A stretch of 64,000 nucleotides of DNA from Thiomicrorhabdus sp. (GCF_963677875.1 NZ_OY782565.1:310001-374000); one strand, 5' to 3'; shown: positions 9,018 through 19,981, counted from the stretch's first letter. Numbers and translations: made by a program. The notes: generated by a model not told the origin, from the sequence alone.

Positions 9018-10312
9018 AGCAAACTCGCAGGGAAACGAAAAAGCGCAACAGCGGCAATCTTTTACTGATTAACCGTTTCGCCTGGCGTAATTTATGGCGC
9101 AATCCGAAACGCACTCTGATTTTGATATTGGTAACGGTTCTCGGCCTGATGTCGAGCCTGTTTTTCTACAGCCTGATGCAGGCCTGGGCAAAGAGCATGC
9201 TCGACCACACCCTGAACAGTCTGAGCGGAGAAGTGCAACTGCACGCCCCCCATTATCTGGATAATCCGGATGTCGAACACAGTATGTTGCTGACTTCCGG
9301 ACAGCTTGTTCAACTGAAATCTCTGCCGATTCGCGATTTCAGCGCACACCTCAAATTACCAGCGATGATCAAGAGCGAATACGAAACCTATCCGGTGCAA
9401 CTGCTCGGCGTCGAACCGCAAACCGAACGCCCGCTGGATTTTATTCGCAAAACCGTACATCAGGGTCAATTTCTCAATCAAGATTCCACTTATCAGATCA
9501 TTATCGGAGCCAAGCTCGCCAAACGCTTGAACACCGGTTTAGACCGCAAGGTCGTATTAATGTCGCAAGGGAACGACGGTAAATTGAAAGAGATCGGTTT
9601 GACCATTGTCGGTCTTTATCGCCACAGTGATCCAAACGCCGAAGCGGCGATGGTGTTTGCCGATCTGAAAACCGTGCAAAGCTGGCTTGATATCCATGAT
9701 AAATACAGCGAAATCACCCTTAACAGCTCGCAACCACTGGATATTCAGCAAATTCTCAACGATACTCCAAACAGCCCGTTAAACCGTTTAAAAACCGACT
9801 TGCAACGGCAGTTCCCCGAACTTGACGTCCAGACCTGGCAAAGCCTGCAACCTTTCGCCAACGCCACCATTAAAATGATGGACAGTTTCAACTGGGTATG
9901 GATTGCAATGATCCTGATTCTGATGCTGTTCGGCATGATTAACACCTTGCTGATGTCACTTTACGAACGACGTCGCGAATTCATTACTCTATACACCATC
10001 GGCTTAAAATCTTCGGCGTTACGCTGGATGCTGCTACTGGAGCTGATCTGGATTCTTGCCATCGCCCTGATTGTTTCCTGGGGAGCGATGATCGCTTTGC
10101 TTGCATCGGTCAGCAATGGCATTGATCTTGGTTTTCTATCCGAAGGCGCTGCCTGGTTTGGCGTCGATCGCGTGCTTTATCTGAAAATCGAATGGCGGGA
10201 TTGGTTAAACGTCAGTCTGATAATGAGCGTGACACTGCTCCTGAGCGCCGCTTTTCCGATCTGGCGTTCAACCCGTGTGGCGCAACTGAAACCTTCCAAC
10301 AGAATCGCGTAG
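9014..10312 (+). CDS. ABC transporter permease, FtsX/LolC-LolE type (second)
   Basis: A 432-residue paralogue of the preceding permease with the same topology and the matching opening FAWRNLWRNPKRT near residues 24-36, preceded by about 20 basic, hydrophilic residues. The three C-terminal helices are at about 295-320, 345-370 and 395-420. Two different permeases with one ATPase imply a heterodimeric transporter like LolCDE. The start overlaps the previous stop, so the two are translationally coupled. The ATPase gene begins 8 bases after its stop. Confidence 0.88.
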   Translation: MKQTRRETKKRNSGNLLLINRFAWRNLWRNPKRTLILILVTVLGLMSSLFFYSLMQAWAKSMLDHTLNSLSGEVQLHAPHYLDNPDVEHSMLLTSGQLVQLKSLPIRDFSAHLKLPAMIKSEYETYPVQLLGVEPQTERPLDFIRKTVHQGQFLNQDSTYQIIIGAKLAKRLNTGLDRKVVLMSQGNDGKLKEIGLTIVGLYRHSDPNAEAAMVFADLKTVQSWLDIHDKYSEITLNSSQPLDIQQILNDTPNSPLNRLKTDLQRQFPELDVQTWQSLQPFANATIKMMDSFNWVWIAMILILMLFGMINTLLMSLYERRREFITLYTIGLKSSALRWMLLLELIWILAIALIVSWGAMIALLASVSNGIDLGFLSEGAAWFGVDRVLYLKIEWRDWLNVSLIMSVTLLLSAAFPIWRSTRVAQLKPSNRIA

Positions 10313-10320
10313 GATGAAAT

Positions 10321-11025
10321 ATGAGCGACTTATCTGAAACCCTAATGTTGTTGCAGGATGTGACAAAAACCTTTGAGGACGGCAACCGAACAATTTACGC
10401 CGTCAATCATCTTGATTTGCAGATTCATCCTGGCGAATTCATTACACTTTACGGCCCGTCCGGTTCCGGAAAAACCACCCTGTTGAATCTGATCGGCGGC
10501 CTTGATCGCCCCTCTTCAGGCAAGCTGCGCATTGGCGAATACAATTTAAACGATATGAACGAGGCGCAGTTAACCGATTTACGACTGATGGAAATCGGCT
10601 TTATTTTCCAGTCCTATAACCTGATTCCAGTTTTCAGCGCTTTGGAAAATGTCGCCTTTATTTTGCAGATGCAGGGGGTGGACAAAGAACAGGCCATAAA
10701 ACAGAGTCGCGAAATGCTACACCAGGTTGGATTGGAAAATATGGAAAACCGACGCCCGGCAGAATTGTCCGGCGGACAGCAACAGAGAGTCGCCGTCGCG
10801 CGTGCCATTGTTTCCAAACCGAAAATCGTTCTGGCCGATGAACCGACCGCCAATCTGGATTCGCAAAACTCCCAAGAGCTGATCGATCTGATGAAACACC
10901 TCAATCAGACACATAAAATGACATTTGTGATTTCCAGTCACGATCCACAAGTGATCGAAGCCGCACCACGAAAAATTCATTTAAAAGACGGAAAAATTGT
11001 CTCTGATGAAATCGTTTCCGATTAA
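10321..11025 (+). CDS. ABC transporter ATP-binding protein, LolD/MacB type
   Basis: A 234-residue ATPase with Walker A GPSGSGKT (45-52), Q-loop FQSYN near 96-100, signature LSGGQQQR (149-156), Walker B IVLADEP (169-175) and the switch His in ISSHDP. Length and motifs fit the LolD/MacB/FtsE group, which drives FtsX-type permeases. It belongs with the two permeases immediately upstream. Its 3' end overlaps the start of the barrel gene, tying the outer-membrane component to the same transcript. Confidence 0.93.
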   Translation: MSDLSETLMLLQDVTKTFEDGNRTIYAVNHLDLQIHPGEFITLYGPSGSGKTTLLNLIGGLDRPSSGKLRIGEYNLNDMNEAQLTDLRLMEIGFIFQSYNLIPVFSALENVAFILQMQGVDKEQAIKQSREMLHQVGLENMENRRPAELSGGQQQRVAVARAIVSKPKIVLADEPTANLDSQNSQELIDLMKHLNQTHKMTFVISSHDPQVIEAAPRKIHLKDGKIVSDEIVSD

Positions 11026-12280
11026 AACCCGATCAAACGCAATTAAACAGGCTGTGAAGCTCGGTTTCATTCTTAGCCTGGCTTACCCCTTATCCGCTTT
11101 GGGATCGACGCTTCAAGGACACTTTAAAGGAGCCGGTTTTTGGCAGCTTTGGCCGGAAAATACTTATCCCGACCCTGGCAGTGACCAAACCGATTTGCTG
11201 ATGGCGGACGTTCGCCTGAAATGGCAGAAAGATTTTCAGGCCTGGCATTTCGATATCGATTACCAACTTCAGGGAGTCAAAAGTCAGACTCTGCTGGCCA
11301 AACGCAGTTTGGTTTCCGAGTACAATGCCTTCGACCTCGATCAGACACAACTTTTTAATCTGACCGATAATCTCGTCAACGAAGACGACAAATTCGTCTA
11401 TCAAAGACTGGATCGCCTCAATGCAACTTACCGCACCGCCGATTATGCAATCAAAGCCGGTCGTCAGGCAATCACCTGGGGCAATGGTGTTCTGTTCAAC
11501 CCTCTGGATCGGTTTAATCCATTTGCACCGAATCAGTATGACCGCGAATACAAACCGGGCATTGATATGCTTAGTTGGCAAAAATTGCTGATCGATGGAG
11601 ACGAGTTGAGCGGAGTCGTTATTCCGCGGCGAAATCTGAACGGGGAGATAGACGCTTCTTCAAGCGGCCTTGGTTTCAAACTGTATCACTACGGCGAAAC
11701 CGTGGACAGCCAATGGATTTTAAGTCAGGATCGAAACGAAACTCTCACCGCACTGCAGCTGACCGGCAACTGGCTGGACGGTGTTTGGAATCTTGACTGG
11801 ATGGCCGGATTTGATCACGAGAGCAAAGATTGGACCCTCAGTTCGGTAGCCAATTACCAAAGTGCGTTCAGCTGGTTCAACCGAAATTTCACCTATGCAA
11901 TCGAATATTTCTACAACGGCTACGGCAGTCATCAAAGCCGGCCTTATCTGCAGTCTCTGGATAAAGTCCTACTCGAGAAATTGAATTCCGGACAGCTGTT
12001 TACCCTGAACCGCCATTATGCGGATTTGACCTTGAATGCCGAACTGACTCCACTGTTCAATTTAAGCGCCAGTGCGATTTTCAACCTGCAGGATGGCAGC
12101 AGTTTATGGAACCTGAACGGGCAATATTCCCTTTCCGATCAAAGCCAGCTACTCGGCGGCTGGCAATATGCTTGTGGCGAAAGTGGCACTGAATTTGGCG
12201 GCCTTCAATTATCTTCTTTAAGTAATAAGGTCAGCGCCTATCCTCAACAGCTTTATTTGCAATACCAATACTATTTTTAG
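11006..12280 (+). CDS. Outer-membrane beta-barrel protein of the Lol-like cassette (DUF1302-like character)
   Basis: About 424 residues from the ATG at 11006; a TTG at 10997 is possible but less likely. A signal peptide (hydrophobic residues about 20-33) is followed by alternating polar/aromatic strands throughout and a terminal YLQYQYYF, the aromatic C-terminus recognised by the Bam machinery. The segment AGRQAITWGNG...NPLDRFNPF resembles the DUF1302 / alginate-export barrel group. It overlaps the ATPase gene by 20 bases, so it is almost certainly co-expressed with the ABC system and could receive or position its cargo in the outer membrane. Its stop overlaps the convergent Na/Pi gene stop. 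Confidence 0.75.
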   Translation: MKSFPIKTRSNAIKQAVKLGFILSLAYPLSALGSTLQGHFKGAGFWQLWPENTYPDPGSDQTDLLMADVRLKWQKDFQAWHFDIDYQLQGVKSQTLLAKRSLVSEYNAFDLDQTQLFNLTDNLVNEDDKFVYQRLDRLNATYRTADYAIKAGRQAITWGNGVLFNPLDRFNPFAPNQYDREYKPGIDMLSWQKLLIDGDELSGVVIPRRNLNGEIDASSSGLGFKLYHYGETVDSQWILSQDRNETLTALQLTGNWLDGVWNLDWMAGFDHESKDWTLSSVANYQSAFSWFNRNFTYAIEYFYNGYGSHQSRPYLQSLDKVLLEKLNSGQLFTLNRHYADLTLNAELTPLFNLSASAIFNLQDGSSLWNLNGQYSLSDQSQLLGGWQYACGESGTEFGGLQLSSLSNKVSAYPQQLYLQYQYYF

Positions 12281-14070
12281 GAAAGCTCCGGTAATTCCGG
12301 GCCGGGCACATTCATCCCGCTCTCCTGATGCAAACGGGCAATACGCTTGGCGAGACTGTAAAGCTGTTTAAACCCTTCAACCAGTTCCATTTCATAGCGG
12401 AAAATCCCCAAACGCTGTTCAGTAGGTTGAAAATGCCGCAACTGATGATTCAGCGCTTCTTGAATAAGATGATCAATCGTTACTTCCGCGGCAATAACTT
12501 CAATCGCCGCATCTGGATCATTATCAATCACGCTGTGAATGGATTTGGTCATTGCCTTACCGACTTCGTTGGTCAGTTGGCCAACCAGATTCAACATCGT
12601 CTCGCTTGGCTTGATATTGTGCTGAATCAGCCGATGAATAACATGAAAAATATTATGTTCGACCGCATCCATCATTGAACCCAGGCTATGAATGACCATC
12701 ATCAGCCGAATTTGCTGCTGCTGCTCTTTTTCCGTTAAAGAATCCTTGCCGATTGTTCCCAGATAACTGACCATTTCACGTTGATAAGCCCGAAATTTCT
12801 GGATTTTTTCCGTTTCTTTGCGCAATTTTTCCAATTTGGGATCGGAAATTAACGCGACCATTCTTTTATAAAACAAATCCTGATGTTTATCATAATGCCC
12901 AAGTTCAAGAACAACCGCTTCCAAAGCGACCGAAGGCGTGGACACAAACCCCGGATCCAATGATTCGGGTTTGATTTCATTGCCGGATTTTTCTTCATCC
13001 AAAACCGGAACCAGGCGGTTCACTACCCAGACAAACAAAGGAATCGCCGGCAGGAAAAGTATCAGACTGACAAAATTCAGAATGGTGTTGGCATTGGCAA
13101 TTTCCCGCGGCGTATTTTGCGCCAGTAGCGCTAAATCCTGACTGCCTTGGGTCAACTCATGGCTGGAAAGCAGCGTCGAAAAATGCACCAGTTCGGGAAT
13201 AAATGGAATCCATACCAGTACAGCAACCAGATTAAAAAGCAGGTGAATCAAACCGGCACGCAAACCATCGCGGGATTTACCGATTGTCGCCAGCATCGCT
13301 GTAACGGTTGTACCCACATTAGCGCCCATAATAAGCGCAATTCCCAGCGGCAAAGTTAGCAAGCCGTTACTGGCCATAGCGATGACAATCCCGATGGTCG
13401 CCGATGAAGACTGCACCAGTGCAGTAAAAACAAAACCAAGCAAAATACCCAGCAAAGGATTCTGCAATTCGGACATTAAACCTAAAAACGGCTCATAACT
13501 TCTCAGAGGCGCCATTCCCTGACTCATGACATTCATGCCGAAAAACAGCAATCCCAACCCCATCAGCATCCGCCCGATCGAACGGGTTCTGTTGAGTTCG
13601 GCACCGAAGCGCAACGTAAAACCGACGGCAATCATCAACAGGGCAATGTTATCGATTTTAAAAGCCACAATCTGGGCGGTTACCGTGGTACCGAGATTTG
13701 CCCCCATGATAATGCCGGCAGCCTGCGACAGATTTAAAAGACCTGCAGAAACAAAACCAACGGTTAACACGGTTGTGATCGACGAAGATTGAATCAAAGA
13801 AGTGATACCGGCACCAGTCAAAGCACCGACTACCCTGTTTCTGGTAAAACTCTTAAGTACCCCTTTAATCTGATGTCCCGCGGCATTCATAATGCCTTTA
13901 AGCATCAATTTCAGACCGAACAGAAATAATGCCAGACCGCCACTGAGCCAGACCAGCATCTCGAACCAATCTAACTGAGTGTTCAGCTCGCTTTGAGCCG
14001 AAACGGCGGGAATATAAAACAGAAGCAGTAGAGAAAAAACAGGAGAAAAGAGCCGGATTAACCGTTGCAT
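12277..14070 (-). CDS. Na+/phosphate cotransporter family protein with PhoU-like domain
   Basis: A 597-residue membrane protein. After an N-terminal hydrophobic leader come two inverted Na/Pi repeats carrying the QSSS signatures (residues about 94-97 and 220-223), each with the GANLGTTVTA-type motif following, then a cytosolic helical PhoU-like region from about residue 370. The family (NptA/YjbB) moves inorganic phosphate with sodium; YjbB in E. coli exports it. Direction cannot be read from sequence. It lies 114 bases downstream of pgl behind a terminator, so it is probably transcribed separately. Confidence 0.9.
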   Translation of the reverse strand: MQRLIRLFSPVFSLLLLFYIPAVSAQSELNTQLDWFEMLVWLSGGLALFLFGLKLMLKGIMNAAGHQIKGVLKSFTRNRVVGALTGAGITSLIQSSSITTVLTVGFVSAGLLNLSQAAGIIMGANLGTTVTAQIVAFKIDNIALLMIAVGFTLRFGAELNRTRSIGRMLMGLGLLFFGMNVMSQGMAPLRSYEPFLGLMSELQNPLLGILLGFVFTALVQSSSATIGIVIAMASNGLLTLPLGIALIMGANVGTTVTAMLATIGKSRDGLRAGLIHLLFNLVAVLVWIPFIPELVHFSTLLSSHELTQGSQDLALLAQNTPREIANANTILNFVSLILFLPAIPLFVWVVNRLVPVLDEEKSGNEIKPESLDPGFVSTPSVALEAVVLELGHYDKHQDLFYKRMVALISDPKLEKLRKETEKIQKFRAYQREMVSYLGTIGKDSLTEKEQQQQIRLMMVIHSLGSMMDAVEHNIFHVIHRLIQHNIKPSETMLNLVGQLTNEVGKAMTKSIHSVIDNDPDAAIEVIAAEVTIDHLIQEALNHQLRHFQPTEQRLGIFRYEMELVEGFKQLYSLAKRIARLHQESGMNVPGPELPELS

Positions 14071-14127
14071 AGTTCAGTCTCGATCAAGCGATGAAATTTC
14101 ATCATACCGCTTTTAAGCGGCCGAGAA

Positions 14128-14165
14128 AAAACAAAACCCGCCAAAATGGGATTTTTAGGCGGGTT
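14128..14165 (-). terminator. Intrinsic terminator of the gnd-zwf-pgl operon
   Basis: Minus strand: AACCCGCC and GGCGGGTT arms (14135-14142 and 14158-14165) around a 15-base loop, followed by TTGTTTTTT. It starts 20 bases after the pgl stop. Confidence 0.8.
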
Positions 14166-14184
14166 CGAAAGAAACCGGAATCTT

Positions 14185-14880
14185 TTAAAAATCGGGCTTT
14201 GCGGCCTGATCGATCCAGACTTGATGGTCTTCCACAGCGGAAATCCAGGAAATAGGTAAACTTTCTCCGGATAACCAGGCCTTAAGCGCTTTACGCTTTC
14301 CTGTTCCAGTAATCAGTTTCATCACTTCACGACTTGCTGAAAGTCTCGAAGCGGACAAGGTCAGCCTCAGAGGCGGCGGTTTTGGTGAATTCCGCTCAAT
14401 CAGCAAATCACAACCCTCGGCATAAATGTGACCGGGAAACAGGCTGGCGGTATGACCGTCTTCACCCATTCCCAACATAACCAGGTCAAATAAAAGCTCA
14501 GGATTTAAACGAGTTTGATAATCTTGCAAAGCCGCTTCGGCTCCAAGTTCAGTCGCCATATAATGAATCTGATTTTCCGGTATATCGCACTTGTCCAGCC
14601 AGTATTCTTTTAGAGGAGTACGATTGCGTTCCGGATCATCCAAAGGGAGACAGCGTTCGTCGCCCATATAAACATGCCAGTAGCGCCAATCGCTGCGCGC
14701 CGTCTCGCCAAGCAGTTGATAAATGCGATTTGGAGTTGTTCCTCCGGCTGTTACCAGATGAAATTCCCCCCTTTCGCGAATCGCTTCGTCCGCCAAGGCA
14801 CAGATATAATTTTTTGCGGTTTGTGCAAGCCGTTCGGCGTCATCGAAACAGCGCCAATCTTCGGGTAATGGCATTCTCAA
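14185..14880 (-). CDS. pgl: 6-phosphogluconolactonase
   Basis: A 231-residue NagB/DevB-type enzyme that hydrolyses 6-phosphogluconolactone, the second step of the oxidative pentose phosphate pathway. Recognised by LVTAGGTTPNRIYQLL (about residues 42-57), YMGDERCLPLDD (about 71-82) and LGMGEDGHTASLFPG (about 136-150), all family signatures. It is 14 bases downstream of zwf, completing a gnd-zwf-pgl operon that covers the three oxidative reactions. Confidence 0.94.
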   Translation of the reverse strand: MRMPLPEDWRCFDDAERLAQTAKNYICALADEAIRERGEFHLVTAGGTTPNRIYQLLGETARSDWRYWHVYMGDERCLPLDDPERNRTPLKEYWLDKCDIPENQIHYMATELGAEAALQDYQTRLNPELLFDLVMLGMGEDGHTASLFPGHIYAEGCDLLIERNSPKPPPLRLTLSASRLSASREVMKLITGTGKRKALKAWLSGESLPISWISAVEDHQVWIDQAAKPDF

Positions 14881-14894
14881 TTCCTGATTTATTG

Positions 14895-16379
14895 TCAGCC
14901 GTGTATTTCCGGCTCAAAATGGTAGCGCCAGGTCTGTTCGGGCGAATCAAATAATTTCGAAGCTCCCTGCGGCCCCCAAGTCCCGGATTGATAAGTATCA
15001 ATATAGGAACTCTCCGAAGCCCAGGCCTGGATTACCGGATCAACCACATCCCAAGCCGCTTTCACCTCGTCGTAACGCAGGAACAAAGAACGATCGCCCT
15101 TGATGACATCCAGAAGCAGTTCCTCATAAGCATCGTAACTTTGTTCATCGTCGGCTTTCAGTGCCGCATCCAGACTAATTTGCTCAGTCTGAATTTCCAG
15201 CCCCGGCTGTTTGGCAGTCATTTCCACCCGAATCGATTCTTCCGGTTGAATACCGAATACAATCCAGTTCGGATCCATTTTCTTCACTTGAGATTCGCGG
15301 AAGAACTGTTTCGGCGGGTGTTTAAAACAGATCGCAACGATGGTTCGATTTCTCGGCATATTTTTGCCGGTTTGGATGTAAAACGGTACGCCGGCCCAAC
15401 GCCAGTTATCGATATACAGTTTCATTGCCGCATAAGTTTCGGTCACACTGTCTTCGGCCACTCCCGGTTCGTCCAGGTAAGCCGGAACGGAATTTCCCTT
15501 GACCTTCCCTTCCGAATACTGAGCACGATAAGCTTGCGCATTGACCTGCTTCTTAGAAATTTTTCTTACTGATTTCAACAACTTAACTTTTTCATTGCGC
15601 AAATCCTCAGCATCCATTGAAGCCGGCGGTTCCATTGCTACCAATGCCAAGAGCTGCAACAGATGCGATTGAATCATATCACGCATGGCGCCACTGGTAT
15701 CGTAATAACCTGCGCGGGTTCCAATCGGACGATCTTCAGCATGGGTGATCTGAATATGATCAATGTAATTGCGGTTCCAAAGCGGCTCCATCATCAAATT
15801 GGCAAAACGGAATACCATAATATTCTGCACCATTCCCTTACCGAGATAATGGTCGATACGGTAAGTCTGTTCCTCCTTAAGAAAATGATTCAGACGTTTT
15901 TGAAGCTGCTTGGCGCTCTCCATGTCGTAACCGAACGGTTTTTCCAGAACCACCCGTTTCCAGCCGTCGGATTCGTTTAAGAGCCCGTTACGCCCAAGTC
16001 GTTCCACCGCCGGTGCAAACTGATCGGGACCGAGAGACAAATAAAAAGCGATATTGGTCGGCCAGTTATTCTCGTGGATATGTTCCTTCAGACGTGCGTA
16101 ACAAAGTTCGTCAAGTACATCCATTTTGAAATAATCCAGACGACTGCAGAAACGCTCGCAAACTTCGTCCTTAATCCCGCCGCGAGCCTTGGGAACCACA
16201 GCTTCTTTCACCGTTTCTATCCACTGTTCCCGGTTCCAGTTACGTCGGCCGATCGCAAGAATTTTAACGTTACTTTCCAGTCTACCGTGTTCATCAAGGT
16301 GATAAAACGCCGGCATTAATTTGGTCATTGACAGGTTTCCAGTTGCGCCAAAAACAACATAAGTACAGGGTTGCGGCAT
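14895..16379 (-). CDS. zwf: Glucose-6-phosphate 1-dehydrogenase
   Basis: A 494-residue enzyme of the usual bacterial length. The Rossmann motif [12 protein letters not shown] (residues about 9-20) binds NADP; the active-site signature RIDHYLGKG with catalytic His lies near residue 178. It oxidises glucose 6-phosphate to the lactone, giving NADPH. The start is 2 bases after the gnd stop, so the pair is translationally coupled. In an autotroph this operon would serve NADPH supply from stored sugar phosphates in the dark or under substrate limitation (inference). Confidence 0.96.
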   Translation of the reverse strand: MPQPCTYVVFGATGNLSMTKLMPAFYHLDEHGRLESNVKILAIGRRNWNREQWIETVKEAVVPKARGGIKDEVCERFCSRLDYFKMDVLDELCYARLKEHIHENNWPTNIAFYLSLGPDQFAPAVERLGRNGLLNESDGWKRVVLEKPFGYDMESAKQLQKRLNHFLKEEQTYRIDHYLGKGMVQNIMVFRFANLMMEPLWNRNYIDHIQITHAEDRPIGTRAGYYDTSGAMRDMIQSHLLQLLALVAMEPPASMDAEDLRNEKVKLLKSVRKISKKQVNAQAYRAQYSEGKVKGNSVPAYLDEPGVAEDSVTETYAAMKLYIDNWRWAGVPFYIQTGKNMPRNRTIVAICFKHPPKQFFRESQVKKMDPNWIVFGIQPEESIRVEMTAKQPGLEIQTEQISLDAALKADDEQSYDAYEELLLDVIKGDRSLFLRYDEVKAAWDVVDPVIQAWASESSYIDTYQSGTWGPQGASKLFDSPEQTWRYHFEPEIHG

Positions 16380-16381
16380 GA

Positions 16382-17845
16382 TTAAACCTCGTATGTGGTT
16401 GAGCTGATCCGACCTCCGGACTGAATCCAGTCGGTATGGAAAAAGGTTCCACGTGGAGCATCGATACGCTCATAAGTATGAGCGCCAAAATAATCTCGTT
16501 GCGCCTGCAGCATATTGGCAGGAAGTTTGGCAGTTTTATAACCATCAAAAAATGCCAGTGCCGAGCTGAGAGCCGGTGTCGGAATTTGTCTCTGGATAGC
16601 AAAAATCACGGCTTTGCGCCAATTTTCATCGGCATTTTTCAATGCCGAAGTAAAGAAATCTGCCATCAAAAGATTGGTCAGCTGAGGATCTTTCTCATAA
16701 GCAGCTTTGATTTCGCCCAAGAAAGTGCTGCGGATAATACACCCCCCGCGCCACATCAATGCAATTGCACCGTAATTCAAACGCCATCCAAACTCGTTTG
16801 CCGCTTCGGTCATCAGCATATATCCCTGAGCATAAGAGATGATTTTCGAAGCATATAACGCATCGTGAATAGCACTGAGCATCGCCGATTTTTCATCTTC
16901 GCTTAAAGGTTGAGAGATTGCCGGTTTGCCGAAATGCGCTTCGGCACGAATACGTTCATCCTTGAGTGCCGACAAACAGCGGGAATAAACCGATTCGGTA
17001 ATCAGAGTAACCGGCATACCCAATTCCAAAGAACTGATTCCGGTCCATTTCCCGGTTCCTTTCTGCCCAGCCGCATCGAGAATTTTATCGACCAACGGCT
17101 GACCATCCTCATCTTTAAACTTAAGAATTTCGGCTGTAATTTCAATTAGATAACTATCAAGAACACCTTGATTCCACTCAGCAAATACCGCCTGGCATTC
17201 ATCAGCACTCAATCCCATACCGTAACGCATCAGATGATAAGATTCGGCAATTAACTGCATATCGCCATATTCGATACCGTTATGCACCATTTTAACGTAG
17301 TGGCCGGCTCCCCCTTCGCCAACCCAATCACAACAGGGCTGGTCGTCGGCCTTGGCGGAAATGGATTGAAAAATCGGTTTTACCGCTTCCCAAGCCTGAG
17401 GGTTTCCACCGGGCATAATTGACGGGCCGTGACGGGCTCCTTCCTCACCGCCAGAAACACCGCTACCAATAAAAAGGATGCCTTTTTCTTGCAACTCGGC
17501 GGTTCGACGGTTTGAATCGGTATAGAGAGAATTCCCTCCGTCGATAATAATGTCACCGGGCTCTAATAAAGGAAGCAACTGATCAATAAACAGATCCACC
17601 ACTTCACCGGCTTTGACCATCAACATAACTTTTCTTGGAACACTTAAACCCGCTACAAAAGATTCCAAATCAAAATAGGGAAAGAGTTTTTCATTATTCG
17701 GTTCGGCAGCGATAAATTCATCGGTTTTTTGTCGGGATCGGTTGTAAACCGCTACTTTAAAACCATGATCAGTCATGTTTAAAACCAAATTCTGCCCCAT
17801 TACGGCTAAACCAATTAAACCGATATCAGCCTTGTCTGCTGCCAT
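16382..17845 (-). CDS. gnd: 6-phosphogluconate dehydrogenase, decarboxylating
   Basis: A 487-residue, full-length enzyme of the Gnd/YqeC large type. N-terminal NADP motif GLAVMGQNL (residues about 11-19), substrate motif [17 protein letters not shown] (about 131-147), and the catalytic Lys region [15 protein letters not shown] (about 185-199). It makes ribulose 5-phosphate, which phosphoribulokinase, also encoded in this window, would convert to RuBP. It is the first gene of the operon; a candidate promoter lies about 70 bases upstream. Confidence 0.96.
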   Translation of the reverse strand: MAADKADIGLIGLAVMGQNLVLNMTDHGFKVAVYNRSRQKTDEFIAAEPNNEKLFPYFDLESFVAGLSVPRKVMLMVKAGEVVDLFIDQLLPLLEPGDIIIDGGNSLYTDSNRRTAELQEKGILFIGSGVSGGEEGARHGPSIMPGGNPQAWEAVKPIFQSISAKADDQPCCDWVGEGGAGHYVKMVHNGIEYGDMQLIAESYHLMRYGMGLSADECQAVFAEWNQGVLDSYLIEITAEILKFKDEDGQPLVDKILDAAGQKGTGKWTGISSLELGMPVTLITESVYSRCLSALKDERIRAEAHFGKPAISQPLSEDEKSAMLSAIHDALYASKIISYAQGYMLMTEAANEFGWRLNYGAIALMWRGGCIIRSTFLGEIKAAYEKDPQLTNLLMADFFTSALKNADENWRKAVIFAIQRQIPTPALSSALAFFDGYKTAKLPANMLQAQRDYFGAHTYERIDAPRGTFFHTDWIQSGGRISSTTYEV

Positions 17846-18325
17846 AACATCTCCTAAAAACTCAAACGTTACCGGATGAGTGAAATTCTTCGATCAACCC
17901 TGATCCATTCAGCATTATATAGCTGTTCGCTACTATTAAAGTTTTAATAAATCTTACTTGAAATAAAGTCTTTTCAGGCAGTTTTGTTTCATTGAAAAAA
18001 GGATGAATAAAATTTTTCCTACTGTCCATGCTGAACATCTAAAAAATCCATTAAATGCTCTAAAACAGTGCAACTCGAAATAAATCAATAAACCACGGAA
18101 GTAAGAAAAAACGGATTGATTTACCCGCTTAATGCGGAGTTTTTACCTGAAAAGACCATTATTTACCACACTGCACGAATTTATATAATTAACCCGATTG
18201 GTGCTTGAAATATAAAAAGCAAAAAATATGCTTAATAAATAAAACCATGGGGATTTTTATAAAAGAACCAAAAAAACTTTCCCGGTTCGATAGCATTTTC
18301 ATGCTCGGACACCAAACCAGGAAAG
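17846..18325. other. 480-base intergenic region between gnd and leuA
   Basis: AT-rich, with no credible gene. The gnd-proximal end holds the operon promoter candidate and the leuA-proximal end holds the leuA terminator; both are listed separately. A small CCGC/GCGG hairpin at 18125-18137 followed by T5 on the plus strand is too weak to call. I see nothing further. Confidence 0.6.
17914..17919 (-). promoter_or_regulatory. Candidate -10 element for gnd-zwf-pgl
   Basis: A perfect minus-strand TATAAT about 70 bases upstream of the gnd start. The matching -35 (ACTTTA at 17 bases) is poor, so the assignment rests on the -10 alone. Confidence 0.4.
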
Positions 18326-18326
18326 T
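18270..18326 (-). terminator. Intrinsic terminator of leuA beginning at its stop codon
   Basis: Minus strand: GACTTTCCTGG pairs with CCGGGAAAGTT, with an inner AGCAT/ATGCT hairpin, then T6-7. The 5' arm begins within the leuA stop region (18326-18328), so the hairpin abuts the coding end. Confidence 0.75.
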
Positions 18327-19981
18327 CAATCGGAAGCATTGAAAAAAGCCAGAATCATTGCGGAAACCGTATCCTGCGCAACCGCTACTCCAACTTTTTT
18401 ATCCTGATCCGTTTTTAGATAAACATACGCAATCGCCATGGCATCCTTGCCCAGATTTCCTTGAAGATTCGGAATCGGATCGTGCAATGCATGTTCGGAA
18501 TAATCGATAATATCAATCGATTGCCCGGATTGTTTCTGGTAAGCGTCACAAACCGCACTTAAAGTCCCCTGGCCCATACCTTGCCAGGTTTGGCCGTTCA
18601 ACTGAACTTTCAAAAACTCTACATCTGACTGGCGATCCATTTGATAATTCTGCAATTCCAGAGAGTCATCATTCAAACCGTAATGTCTGCAAAAGGTTTC
18701 ATACAGATCCAGATGACTGACAACACCACCTTTATCTTCCGCCAGTTTCTGAGCAATCGGCGCAAAATCTACCTGTAGCCACTTTGGAAGATTCAAACCG
18801 TATTCCTGCGCCAGTACAAAAGCCGAACCGGCTTTACCAGACTGACTGTTGACACGAATAATCGCTTCGTAATCACGGCCGATATCTTTTGGATCTATTG
18901 GCAGATAAGCGACATTCCATGGTTGTTCGTCTTTTTGCGTCAGCAAACATTTTCGAATGGCATCCTGGTGCGAACCGGAATAAGCAGTGTAAACGGCTTG
19001 TCCGACCCAAGGATGACGAATATGAGTTGGAATTTGCGTCACTTCTTCGACAACCTCTATCCAATCATCCGGATCGGCCAGATTCAATTCGGGATCGATT
19101 CCTTCGCTGTACAGATTCATTGCCAAAGTAACAATGTCCATATTTCCGGTTCGTTCACCATTGCCCAGAAGTGTTCCTTCGACACGCTCGGCACCGGCCA
19201 GCATAGCCAGCTCCGCTGCAGCCACAGCACAGCCGCGATCATTATGGGTATGAACCGAAATGATCACCGATTCCCGATTCTGTAAATGAATAATAAAATA
19301 CTCGATCTGATCGGCAAAACGGTTGGGCGAAGTGCTTTCCACTGTCGCCGGGAGGTTAAGAATGCATTTATTTTGTGGCGTCGGCTGCCAGACATCCATT
19401 ACCGCCTGACAAACTTCAACAGCGAAATCCGTTTCGGTCTGAGAAAAGCTTTCCGGTGAATATTGAAATACCCATTCGGTTTGCGGATACCGCTCGGCAT
19501 AATCCCGAACCCAAGTCGCCCCATCTACGGCAATTTGCTTGACTTCCTGTCTGTTTTTACAGAAAACCTTATCTCTTTGTACCTTTGAAGTAGTGTTATA
19601 AACGTGAATTACCGCCTTCTTCACCCCTTCAAGGGCTTCGTAAGTCCGTTGAATCAGATGCTCACGCGCTTGAACCAAAACCTGTACCGTCACATCGTCC
19701 GGTATTCGGTTTTCTTCGATCAAACGACGGGTAAAATCGAACTCCAACTGGCTGGCGGAAGGAAAACCGATTTCAATGGTTTTAAAGCCGATCGATACCA
19801 ATTTATCCCATAATTTAAGCTTCTGCTCCACGGTCATGGGTTTCGCTAAAGCCTGGTTGCCATCTCTTAGATCGACACTTACCCAAATCGGCGCCTTTGT
19901 AAGGCGAACGTTCGGCCACTGACGATTGGGTAAATCGGGCGTCACCGTTGGGCGGTATTTATGGAAATTCATAGTATTCAT
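18326..19981 (-). CDS. leuA: 2-isopropylmalate synthase (LeuA type 2)
   Basis: A 551-residue enzyme of the longer LeuA2 branch. It has an N-terminal TIM barrel with [11 protein letters not shown] (residues about 34-44, metal and substrate site), a second metal motif HTHNDRG (about 252-258) and GNGERTGN (about 282-289), and a C-terminal regulatory domain from about residue 430 that normally binds leucine for feedback inhibition. It condenses acetyl-CoA and 2-ketoisovalerate as the committed step to leucine. No leuBCD genes are adjacent. It is divergent from an Lrp-type regulator across 218 AT-rich bases, a classical autoregulated layout. Confidence 0.95.
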   Translation of the reverse strand: MNTMNFHKYRPTVTPDLPNRQWPNVRLTKAPIWVSVDLRDGNQALAKPMTVEQKLKLWDKLVSIGFKTIEIGFPSASQLEFDFTRRLIEENRIPDDVTVQVLVQAREHLIQRTYEALEGVKKAVIHVYNTTSKVQRDKVFCKNRQEVKQIAVDGATWVRDYAERYPQTEWVFQYSPESFSQTETDFAVEVCQAVMDVWQPTPQNKCILNLPATVESTSPNRFADQIEYFIIHLQNRESVIISVHTHNDRGCAVAAAELAMLAGAERVEGTLLGNGERTGNMDIVTLAMNLYSEGIDPELNLADPDDWIEVVEEVTQIPTHIRHPWVGQAVYTAYSGSHQDAIRKCLLTQKDEQPWNVAYLPIDPKDIGRDYEAIIRVNSQSGKAGSAFVLAQEYGLNLPKWLQVDFAPIAQKLAEDKGGVVSHLDLYETFCRHYGLNDDSLELQNYQMDRQSDVEFLKVQLNGQTWQGMGQGTLSAVCDAYQKQSGQSIDIIDYSEHALHDPIPNLQGNLGKDAMAIAYVYLKTDQDKKVGVAVAQDTVSAMILAFFNASD

